Shown here in pieces: positions 56,842 to 64,000 of a stretch of DNA of 64,000 nt. A program made the translations under genes and the position numbers. The notes below the pieces were generated by a model. The model saw nothing but the letters and a program-made list of their open reading frames with translations. It was not told where the DNA came from and did not search any database. The stretch comes from Synaphobranchus kaupii (Eukaryota; Chordata; Actinopteri; Anguilliformes; Synaphobranchidae): the NCBI GenBank assembly GCA_029718625.1, contig CM056379.1, positions 54,395,579-54,459,578 on the forward strand. The letters are read 5' to 3'. Each line of letters opens with the position of its first letter. Position 1 is the first letter of the stretch.

Positions 56842-58170
56842 AGAGATAGTTCGGAATTTTGGACATAATGTCTCAATTACGACTTACCCATGATGTAGTT
56901 GATTGATGGAAACCATTTTCAGATAATTCCATGCTGTCCCTTCTTTTGGACATACACACATTGCTAATGCTAGCACAACTCTAAGGTAAATGCTAGCATC
57001 CACTACCAAACGCACTTAAACACTCCACAGTGCACCCAAAGCAAATAAAATACGACGACAGTCTATCGGGGTTATTTTCAGTGATCATACCATCATTTTT
57101 GAAGTCAAACTATCGTTGAATCCTTTACTTTGTGCTGACCTATATTCTCTGTGGAAATACAGCGGCGGAGCTAGCTGTAGATTAGCCTGGGTATCTGCCT
57201 GTAGGCTATCTGCTGTACTCCACAGTTGCCGACACAATCCGTTTTGCCGTAAAGTTACATATTTGGTAGACAAGTCAGCTAAACACAAACCTGCTACAGA
57301 ATAACACAGCATATACAAACAAGCACACTGGCTACCAATTTGCAGGAAAAGTTTGACCACTACCAAGACTTCCCAATCGTAGCAACTAGCTAGCTAAATT
57401 GAATAGATAGATCACACATGCAATCATTTATTAGTTACCTGCACGTCAGTTGTTTTCGGTGCATGAAGAAAAACAGGTGATGGCACAGCAGTTTCCTTCA
57501 GTCCTTTTTTGATTTTCACAGTCATCCTGCGTGAAATGGTCACTACACACTTTAAACTTTTTTAGAGTCTCAATTACTGTGTTGACATCCATGCGAGCAG
57601 CAAGAAGCCACAGCTGTTTTCTTTGTTGATCTTCCACTGGAAATCGGTGAAAGCTTTGTGGTGCCCATTTTTTTTGCATGATTTGAACAACCTTGAAATA
57701 CACACCGAAATACCATCTTACCTGAACGTTAGCTAACAATACTACTAGTCTGATTCTTTCACACGTGCGATATTGTTGTTGGCCGGCACTACATACGGCG
57801 ACAGAGCTATACTTTACGTTACCTACTAACGTAAAGTATCGCTCCACCGCAGTACTTCCAGTGAGAATTTAGGTGAGCACAAAGTAAAGGATTCAACGAT
57901 AGTTTGACTTCAAAAATGATGGTATAATCACTGAAAATAACCCCGATAGACTGTCGTTGTATTTTATTTGCTTTGGGTGCACTGTGGAGTGTTTAAGTGC
58001 ATTTGGTAGTGGATGCTAGCATTTACCTTAGAGTTGCGCTAGCATTAGCAATGTGTGTATGTCCAAAAGAAGGGACAGCATGGAATTATCTGAAAATGGT
58101 TTCCATCAATCAACTACATCATGGGTAAGTCGTAATTGAGACATTATGTCCAAAATTCCGAACTATCCCT
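56842..58170. mobile_element. THAP-encoding TTAA transposon (Kolobok-like), copy 2
   Basis: 1329 bp between TTAA (56838-56841) and TTAA (58171-58174), starting AGAGATAGTTCGGAATTTTG and ending with the inverse. Long inverted repeats (about 290 bp; 56842-57130 against 57880-58170) differ at only a few bases. Minus-strand THAP sequence lies between. Deleting the element and one TTAA gives continuous LINE codons RLLTKTKKREHITPV, which proves the insertion boundaries. Confidence 0.9.
57446..57847 (-). pseudogene. THAP-domain exon(s) of the TTAA transposon, degraded
   Basis: APQSFHRFPVEDQQRKQLWL, RMDVNTVIETLKKF and KVCSDHFTQDDC give the second half of a THAP finger with its CxxH pair, and the HRFP proline and LW tryptophan. 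Upstream, the frame runs through a likely intron: AACGTTCAG followed by GTAAGA at about 57722-57730 is a good donor. The first cysteine pair is therefore on a separate or degraded exon. No DDE domain follows. Confidence 0.65.
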
Positions 58171-59157
58171 TTAACAAAGACCAAAAAGAGAGAGCATATC
58201 ACTCCTGTCCTAATCACCCTGCACTGGCTCCCTGTTTCTTTTAGAATTGATTTCAAGGTACTTTTACTCACCTACAATGCTCTAAATGGCACAGCACCCA
58301 CATACATTTCTGACTTTCTAACTTCGTATCAGCCAACAAGAGTCCTCCGTTCCTCAGGTGCTGACCTTTTAACCATTCCCAAAGTACTGCACAAAACGAG
58401 CGGGGAAGCCGATTTTAGCTATTATGCCCCAAAACCGTGGAACACCCTACCCAGACACATCAGAGATGCAAGCTCTGTGAACATTTTTTTTAAAAACAGC
58501 TCAAAACATACCTGTTTCGAGCAGGTTTTTAATTAATACTTGTCTGTGGAACTTGCAGAGGGAGGTCTCTCCCTGTGTACCTAGCATCTCTGACTAGAGT
58601 GTCCCACTAGAATTTCTCACCCTATGTACCTAGCGTGTTTTTGTTTTTGTTTGTGGAACTTGCAGAGGGAGCTCTCTCCCTGTGTACCTAGCATCTCTGA
58701 CTAGAGTGTCCCACTAGAATTTCTCACCCTATGTACTTAGCGTCCCTGACTAGAGTGACGTGGAATCTGCAGAGGAAATTTTCTCCCTGTGTACCTAGTG
58801 TGTCTGACTAGTGTTCCATTAGCATGGAACTTGCAGAGGGAGTTGATCTATATATATATAATATAAATAATGTATTCTATATTATTTTAATGTATTTTTT
58901 ATGTACCTTAAAAGCTTTCATCTATGCACTTTTCCCTTTCATGTACCTAAAAGGCTTTTATCTATGCACTTTTACCATCTTCATTTATTTTTATTTAATT
59001 GTTTTATTTTCTTTTCATGTACTTCAAATGCCTCTTTCAATGCATTTATTACCATCTTAATCTACCTTTGCTTTTTTTATTCGATCTGTTACAATGTGAA
59101 GCACTTTGAGCTGCATTTTATGTATGAAAGGTGCTATATAAATAACGATTATTATTA
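58171..59157 (+). mobile_element. L2-like LINE, part 3 of 3 (3' end)
   Basis: ORF2 finishes with TKTKKREHITPVLITLHWLP VSF, LLTYNALNGTAPTYISDFLT, LRSSGADLLTIPK and KPWNTLPRHIRDASSVNIFF, then a stop near 58532. A 3' UTR with three imperfect tandem repeats follows. The element ends in GAAGCACTTTGAGCTGCATT, GTGCTATATAAATAACG and a short ATT repeat tail, the usual L2-like 3' end. Confidence 0.88.
58545..58850 (+). repeat. Tandem repeats in the LINE 3' UTR
   Basis: Three imperfect units of about 100 bp contain GGAACTTGCAGAGGGAG, TCCCTGTGTACCTAGC and CTGACTAGAGTG. Confidence 0.85.
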
Positions 59158-59470
59158 TCTTTGAATTCTTCATTATCTATCAAATGGTTAGTTTTACTGG
59201 TCACGTATCCACACTTTCATCAATTAGGAGCCTATTGATTCACCTCAGCCTTTATTTTGATCAGTTAAAAAACTTTTGCTACCTCTTTTGTAATTGTTTG
59301 TAATGTGTGAACATGGTACTTTTATTCTTCATGGCATGCATAGCTATTTCTGACATAATGTGGCTTAAGAGGGTAAATGAACCCTCTAACCATGAAAAGT
59401 TCAGAATGAAGAAGAAAGTCTGGGATTGCAGTGGTTGAACAATTGTGGTTGCAATTGTGGTTGGATACTG
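59158..59470. mobile_element. hAT-type MITE fragment (same family as 44201-44945)
   Basis: TCAATTAGGAGCCTATTGAT, GACATAATGTGGCTTAAGAG and GCAATTGTGGTTGGA align with the right half and part of the left half of the intact MITE. It lacks both CAGTG termini and directly abuts the LINE tail. Confidence 0.75.
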
Positions 59471-59796
59471 CCTTATACAGCTGAGATACAGAAGGAGCTG
59501 ACACAGCCAGTGACAGAAACTGACATCATACTCTAGTGGGGGAGTGGTTGGGGGTGGGGTTGGCCAGCTACTTTTAACATTCATTAAGTTTGCCAGCCTG
59601 AGGTGTGAATCTTTGGAATTTTTTGAGAACCGTTTCATCAGTAAATAGTTTTAAGGTGTACCAACATTCAAAGAAGCATATCTTCTTCAAATATTTGCAT
59701 ATTACAGTGTATGAGACATTATTTGAAAGCTCAGAATAAAAAAAAGAAAAATGAACCCGTGCTACTTGTGGACCGCTTTACTAACACCTGTCACAT
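59471..59796. other. Unassigned spacer and ATPase leader
   Basis: No other gene. GTGGACCGCTTTACTAACAC just before the ATPase frame is conserved in a fragment at 42205-42246 (minus). Confidence 0.45.
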
Positions 59797-60343
59797 ATGG
59801 ATTCTAAACAAGTGTTTGAGGGTGAGGGTTTTGACAACCGCCTTCAACAACCTTTTTCATGTATCATCTCAGGCCCGTCAAACAGTGGTAAAAGTGTATT
59901 TGTGAAAATGCTGCTGGAAAATGCACCCCATTTGTTGTCAACAGTGCCGCAGAACATTGTATGGTTTTATTCATGCTGGCAGCCAATGTATGATGAAGTG
60001 CTTTGTAAAATAAAGAATGAACAGTTTGTAGAAGGTCTTCCTGAATCTTTGACCGATGAAGTTTTACTACCTCTGCACAAATCCAATAATGTCATTGTTA
60101 ATTACCTTATGCAGTCTGCCAGTTAGAGCTCGGAAATGGAGCTATTACCAAGTATACACACCATAGAAACCTAAGCATCATATATCTTATATATCATATA
60201 TCAGAATCTTTTCTTCCAGGGTCGAAACAGCCGCACAATAAATCTTAATGCAAACTATATTGTTCTATTTCGTTCCTCCGACCATTAGGGTCGTCAATGG
60301 ACCTTCCAGGTGTCCGATGCATCGAGACACTTAAATCAACATA
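59797..60343 (+). pseudogene. Polinton/Maverick-type DNA-packaging ATPase (A32/FtsK-HerA family), decayed
   Basis: In viruses and Polintons this ATPase pumps DNA into capsids. Residues 20-33 contain the Walker A loop GPSNSGKS after a hydrophobic strand (FSCIIS). Next comes NIVWFYSCWQPMYDEV, an aromatic segment usual in this family. The Walker B strand is present as NNVIVNYLM, without the two acidic residues expected after it. In the same frame the sequence continues past TAG (60124) and TAA (60172) to QNLFFQGRNSRTINLNANYI VLF, the C-terminal sensor region, then TAG (60286). Thus three nonsense codons and no frameshift. The gene is cut at 60343 by Tc1-F. No capsid, polymerase or integrase of a Polinton is seen nearby. 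Confidence 0.7.
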
Positions 60344-60597
60344 CACTACTCACAAAAAGTTAGGGATATTCGGCTTTCGGGTGAAATTTCAGGATGAACC
60401 TAAAATGCACTATAACCTTTACAGGTGAAATTAATTTGACCTTCTCTAAACTTTTGAATGCACATGTCCAACTATTCAATGTTTCAGTACTTTTTGCACA
60501 ACTTGCTGTTCTCTAACAAGGAGCTGAACGGCAAAATTCACAACAGGTGTTTGATCCATGAATCGACCAATAAATTTCCTGGTTCAATTAGAATTGG

Positions 60598-60605
60598 TAT
60601 TTAAA
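60598..60605 (+). promoter_or_regulatory. TATA-like box of Tc1-F
   Basis: TATTTAAA lies 37 bp upstream of the preferred start codon at 60642. An earlier in-frame ATG at 60558 lies upstream of this box, so translation is more likely to begin at 60642. Confidence 0.45.
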
Positions 60606-60641
60606 CAGTCCTCTTCATCATGCTGTTCACATTTTGACATC

Positions 60642-61670
60642 ATGAGACCAAGACGACACCTAACAATTGATCAACAGTACCTCGCCATTGCGAGGCTTCA
60701 AACAGGATGTTCTCAGAGGGAAGTGGCCACTGAGCTTAGAGTGTCACAGAGTGTCATCAGCAGGTTGCAACAGAGATACAGAGAGACTGGAAGAGTCACA
60801 GAAAGGCATAGAAGTGGACGTCCTTTGGCCACATCCCACACTGATGACCGCTTCATTGTGAACAGTGCCCTGCGGAACCGGATGATGAATGCCACTCAAC
60901 TCCAGGCACATTTAAGGGAGGTGAGAGGCACCCAAGTGTCACGTCAGACCATTCGAAACCGTTTACATCAGCGTGGTCTGCGTGCTAGACGACCTGCAAG
61001 GGTACCTGACCACACCACCAGGCACAGGCGTCATCGTCTTGCATGGGCCAGGGAGCATTTACGCTGGACGAGGGACCAGTGGGCCTCAGTGCTGTTCTCT
61101 GATGAAAGTCGATTCACGTTGAGCAGAAATGATGGCCGCCAACGATGTTGGAGACGTCAAGGAGAGCGCTATGCATCAGCCACTGTTGTCACCAGACGAC
61201 CCTTTGGTGGTGGCGGTGTTACAGTGTGGGCAGGTGTGTCTAGTCAATACAGAACTGCCCTACACTTTGTGAATGGTACAGTGACAAGCCCATACTACCT
61301 GAATAACATCATTAATCCAGTCATTGTGCCCCTGCATGAACAACACAGGCCTAATTTCATCTTCATGGACGACAATGCTCCAGCTCATCGAGGTCGCATC
61401 ATTAGGGAAAGGCTGCTGGAGACTGGGGTACCTCAAATGGAGTGGCCTGCACTTTCTCCAGACCTGAATCCCATAGAAAACCTATGGGATCAGCTGACTC
61501 ACCGTGTAGAGGCTCGTAACTCTGTACCCCAGAACCTCAATGACCTGAGGGCCGCCCTTCAAGAAGAGTGGGATGCCATGCCTCAGCAGACAATAAGTCG
61601 ACTTGTGAACAGCATGAGACGTCGTTGTCAAGCTGTAATTGATGCTCAAGGGCACATGACAAGTTATTGA
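60642..61670 (+). CDS. Tc1/mariner transposase, full length (342 aa)
   Basis: Cut-and-paste transposase acting on the CACTACTCAC termini at TA sites. The N-terminus has a helix-turn-helix region ([19 protein letters not shown], then [20 protein letters not shown]), an RSGRPL basic linker and a second helical DNA-binding half. The catalytic triad is complete: D154 (LFSDESRF), D244 (MDDNAPAH) and E279 (DLNPIENLW), with DD34E spacing. The glycine box [12 protein letters not shown] is intact, and the C-terminus [15 protein letters not shown] is usual for the family. There are no stops. The frame is open from 60558, which would add 28 residues, but the ATG at 60642 gives the standard length and sits downstream of the TATA box. 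It differs strongly from the transposase at 752-1771, so two families are represented. Confidence 0.95.
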   Translation: MRPRRHLTIDQQYLAIARLQTGCSQREVATELRVSQSVISRLQQRYRETGRVTERHRSGRPLATSHTDDRFIVNSALRNRMMNATQLQAHLREVRGTQVSRQTIRNRLHQRGLRARRPARVPDHTTRHRRHRLAWAREHLRWTRDQWASVLFSDESRFTLSRNDGRQRCWRRQGERYASATVVTRRPFGGGGVTVWAGVSSQYRTALHFVNGTVTSPYYLNNIINPVIVPLHEQHRPNFIFMDDNAPAHRGRIIRERLLETGVPQMEWPALSPDLNPIENLWDQLTHRVEARNSVPQNLNDLRAALQEEWDAMPQQTISRLVNSMRRRCQAVIDAQGHMTSY

Positions 61671-61723
61671 GACATTGACATTTTTGTTGTGGTATACCCA
61701 CCACTGTTGTTGGCTTTTGTTTC

Positions 61724-61729
61724 AATAAA
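61724..61729 (+). terminator. Polyadenylation signal of Tc1-F
   Basis: AATAAA lies 54 bp after the stop codon, the same spacing seen in Tc1-A. Confidence 0.4.
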
Positions 61730-61876
61730 TTGTTTGAGATGAGGAAATCACCATTGCATGCTTCTACTTAAATGCCCTACTTTCATGATACGTATAATAT
61801 CACTGTAGCGTGAACTTACATTTTCCATAAATTTCACCCGAAAGCCAAATATCCCTAACTTTTTGTGAGTAGTGTA

Positions 61877-62517
61877 TGTCATGGACATGACCTCCAGTGA
61901 CATAATTCCTCCCTATAAAGGGGGGCGGGTCAATGCGGAAATCCTCTTCGTTTTCTCGCCGATGCAGAGTAGAGACGTGAGACTGTTTGTATCTTGTGCG
62001 AATCCTGAAACGCTTTGTGACTTAGGTCGGGGCTACAAAGGCAGGGAAAAGCACTTGCATGCGATATCCACTAATAGCTTTGCTATTTTAAGACGGGTAT
62101 CATTTTCTTGGTTATACTGTTAACGCTAAAAACTATGGTTGTTTACGTTTAGCATATATATTTGCTGCGGTTAGGCACACGGTGCAACCGCGTTTATTTC
62201 GTTGACTCCAGCGAAACATATCACGCAGTGAACAGGTTTGTATACAGCAAGTACAGGTTTGTATCCTTCTGTATTATTCACTGATTCCAGATCGAACCTG
62301 GGCGTGGGTGTACTCCAGTGAGATTTGGTTTTATACAATCTACGAGCTACGGCTCTGGTGATTGATTCTAAGTCTGTACTGACTGCACCCCAGTAAGACA
62401 TTTGGTTCACTTCAGCGAAGCATTCACGCGATGAACAGTTTTGTTTACAGCAAGTACAGGTTTGTATCCTGTATTTTCACTGATTCCAAATCGAACCTGG
62501 GCGTGGGTGTTACGTCC
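61877..62517. other. Start of an unidentified repeat with TATA box and tandem units
   Basis: TGTCATGGACATGACC is followed by CCCTATAAAGGGGGGCGGG (about 61911), which looks like a core promoter. Then two tandem units of about 206 bp (about 62200-62405 and 62406-62517, the second broken by an LTR-like insertion) share CAGCGAA(G/A)CAT, TACAGCAAGTACAGGTTTG and CGAACCTGGGCGTGGGTGT. The sequence continues after the LTR at 63711. It may be the terminal region of a retroelement with internal repeats, but I cannot identify it. Confidence 0.45.
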
Positions 62518-63705
62518 CAAAATCCACCTGTGTTGCAATAACCAGGTGTACAGTACTGGACATAACACTAAGCCATGTTAAACGATAACCACAACTAAAA
62601 AGCAAGACCAGTGAAGCACGCAGTGGTATAGAAAAGGGTAAACGGATGTTTATTAATATAAACCATAGACTGTATAAAAATATGGACAAAGCCACTGTGA
62701 CGTCACCCATTGCCTTTCCACGGCCTCGTAAAAACTGAATTGAGGCTCCGGGTGTCTTTTTCGCTGCCCGTTTGTACAAACTGCGTCTGCTCCGTGGAGC
62801 CGAAGAGGACTCAACCTGTCCCTCTGATTGGTCCTGAACAAATGTTAATACCCTGTCCAAACGACACAATATTTTTAAAAATCAGCACATGCAGAGACAT
62901 TAGATGAAGGAAAGGCACCTATTGCAATTACATCTTTTTGTGGGAAATATTTATTGACTGAGTATTTTTACCTCATTGCTGACATTGACTTACATGGTGA
63001 AATACCTATACTGGAGCCAATCGCAGTGGTGCTAGTGAGCAACGGCACAATTGCCGCTCCCAGCCCAACCAGGAAGTGAGCTTCAAAACAAAAGCCCAGT
63101 CTTGGCCCCTTGATAGAAACACAAGTACGCTATTCTCTAGTTAAAACATGAAAGTCTTTATAAGACAAAAGCAGGCTGTAAGGTCTCATGGGGCGGCCAG
63201 CATGCAGGTCCAGACCCACGTCGATGGTAGGGGTCTTCTCTTCCCAGGTCAGTCACAAGTCTGTTCGCGATGTTCAAAACAGGAACCAAATCATTTACTG
63301 TCTCTGGGCTACAACCTGCTCTATGTTCCCAAAATTATAATGGCTAATAACAACGGCAAGATGGTAGTCAGCGTATTGTGTAAGACTAAGTTGTCAGTAG
63401 GACGGTGGAAGTTGGAACTGATGGAACTCAGATGGGGACCAACTATATATTGTCCCGCATCTTTTCAATCCCGCTGCTCCGCGACGGTCCTTCACACACT
63501 GCGACGTCGACGTCTCCACGTAGCTCCCGGAGATGGTTGCCAGGCAACAGCGTGCGTCGTCCCTCCAGCGCAGCTCTCAAGAGCTCATAAGACCGTGACG
63601 TCAGTAGCCTATCTCCACCTGTATGGGAGACACAAAGAAACACAGCAGACCAAAAGCCAAAACTAAACGCAAAGCAGGGGAAACAGGAAGCAGAGGAACG
63701 TAACA
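62518..63705 (-). mobile_element. Solo-LTR-like insertion, 1.19 kb
   Basis: Starts TGTTACGTCCC and ends GGAACGTAACA, TG...CA with an inverted TGTTACG terminus. Flanking pentamers are GTGGG (62513-62517) and GTGGT (63706-63710), a 5-bp duplication with one mismatch. The tandem unit it interrupts resumes on the other side. It carries a nested copy of repeat R. The retrotransposon family is not identified. Confidence 0.65.
62664..63115 (+). repeat. Repeat R, uninterrupted copy
   Basis: Begins ACCATAGACTGTATAAAAAT, contains the TGACGTCA palindrome and ends AGTCTTGGCCCCTTG. The same sequence, inverted and split, is at 49559-49885 and 54300-54448. It has no target duplication that I can define and no coding function. 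Confidence 0.8.
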
Positions 63706-63769
63706 GTGGTAACAGTGGATGTACCACAGTGAGATTTGGTTTTGTACAATCTGCCCATGCTGTATGGGT
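63706..63769. other. Continuation of the interrupted tandem unit
   Basis: CAGTGAGATTTGGTTTTGTA repeats the sequence at about 62314 with one or two changes, confirming that the LTR-like insertion split this unit. Confidence 0.6.
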
Positions 63770-64000
63770 ATGTCATTCGAAAAGAAGCAGGCCCGATTGA
63801 ATGCGTTCATGTCCCTCATCCCGCCCTTGGGCAGAATGCCATCCGCGGTAGAGGTTGCCCCCAAATGTAAGGGTATTTCTGCCACCGAGGGCCCTTCACA
63901 AAAAAAAAAAAAAGGGCATGGCTGGCCGGGGCAGCAACCTATCCGCCTCTCCCACTGGGTAATGAAGGTGATAGCTACAGCTAGAAGGGTAGGTCAACAA
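63770..64000 (+). CDS. Unidentified open frame running off the window
   Basis: From ATG at 63770 (MSFEKKQARLNAFMSLIPPL) the frame is open for 77 codons to the window end. It passes an A13 run near 63900 that encodes a lysine stretch. Composition is unlike the AT-rich intergenic DNA (GC-rich, arginine/proline codons). I do not recognise it. It lies downstream of the promoter-like repeat at 61877-62517 and could be the first gene of that element. Confidence 0.35.
   Translation, partial: MSFEKKQARLNAFMSLIPPLGRMPSAVEVAPKCKGISATEGPSQKKKKGHGWPGQQPIRLSHWVMKVIATARRVGQQ

Larger units (their letters stand above)
60344..61874 (+). mobile_element. Tc1-like DNA transposon (Tc1-F), apparently complete
   Basis: 1531 bp, starting CACTACTCACAAAAAGTTAG and ending with its inverse, with TA at 60342-60343 and 61875-61876. 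The terminal repeats match for over 45 bp apart from one or two substitutions. A TATA-like box, a full-length transposase and AATAAA are all present. It inserted into the ATPase remnant junction. The near-identity of the ends and the open frame suggest a young insertion. Confidence 0.93.

Noticed and set aside
63148..63666. 172-codon plus frame
   Set aside because: It lies in the LTR-like insertion, shows no conserved motif and overlaps GC-rich LTR sequence.

Overview
This is eukaryotic, AT-rich, repeat-dense DNA, almost certainly from a ray-finned (teleost) fish. It has one spliced vertebrate gene, asic2, present only as its 3' end. Around it is a mix typical of fish genomes: several Tc1-like families, Kolobok/ISL2EU-type THAP transposons, hAT and Harbinger MITEs, L2-like LINEs, chromodomain Ty3/gypsy elements, a Gmr1-type gypsy element and a Polinton remnant. 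I cannot name the species. There is no sign of bacterial genes, operons, CRISPR arrays, rRNA or tRNA.

Layout. 0-11.6 kb: a Tc1 element with an intact transposase (464-1990), a Harbinger MITE with exact TTA duplications (2111-2691), a long TTA microsatellite, a decayed minus-strand chromodomain gypsy element (5059-9540), a short Tc1 derivative and a 27-bp minisatellite. 11.68-14.0 kb: the last five coding exons of asic2 on the plus strand, with good splice sites and the stop codon at 14003-14005. 15-20 kb: two large palindromic (fold-back) Tc1-like elements, one split by another Tc1 derivative. 20-34 kb: mostly unannotatable AT-rich DNA carrying a 1.9-kb non-autonomous hAT-like element, a minisatellite split by a solo LTR (GAAAA duplications) and by an L2-like LINE, a palindromic MITE and a small Tc1 element.

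34-44 kb: a Kolobok-like THAP transposon with TTAA duplications, a deletion derivative of an ISL2EU-like transposon inserted in a second gypsy copy, and a Gmr1-type Ty3/gypsy retrotransposon in which integrase lies upstream of reverse transcriptase; then a Harbinger transposase fragment and a hAT MITE with a perfect 8-bp duplication.

46-59 kb is a Russian-doll locus. One L2-like LINE is split by a gypsy-type solo LTR, by a 7.4-kb DNA transposon with GGCGAGACAC termini (itself holding a Mutator-like transposase exon, a split repeat and a tandemly duplicated TAACGTTA-rich block), and by a second THAP/TTAA transposon whose removal restores the LINE reading frame. 59-64 kb: a decayed Polinton/Maverick-type packaging ATPase is cut by an apparently intact, recently inserted Tc1 element (60344-61874). 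After it come a diverged tandem repeat, a 1.2-kb LTR-like insertion and an unidentified frame open to the window edge.

Only asic2 is a host gene I can support. Its last exons encode the channel's palm/wrist, the second membrane helix with the GAS filter, and the cytoplasmic tail. Everything else I recognise is mobile DNA. Two Tc1 transposase frames (752-1771 and 60642-61670) are the only full-length transposon proteins. The most unusual items are the 7.4-kb GGCGAGACAC transposon, a shared 265-bp unit found inside two Tc1 families with different termini, the INT-before-RT element and the packaging-ATPase remnant.
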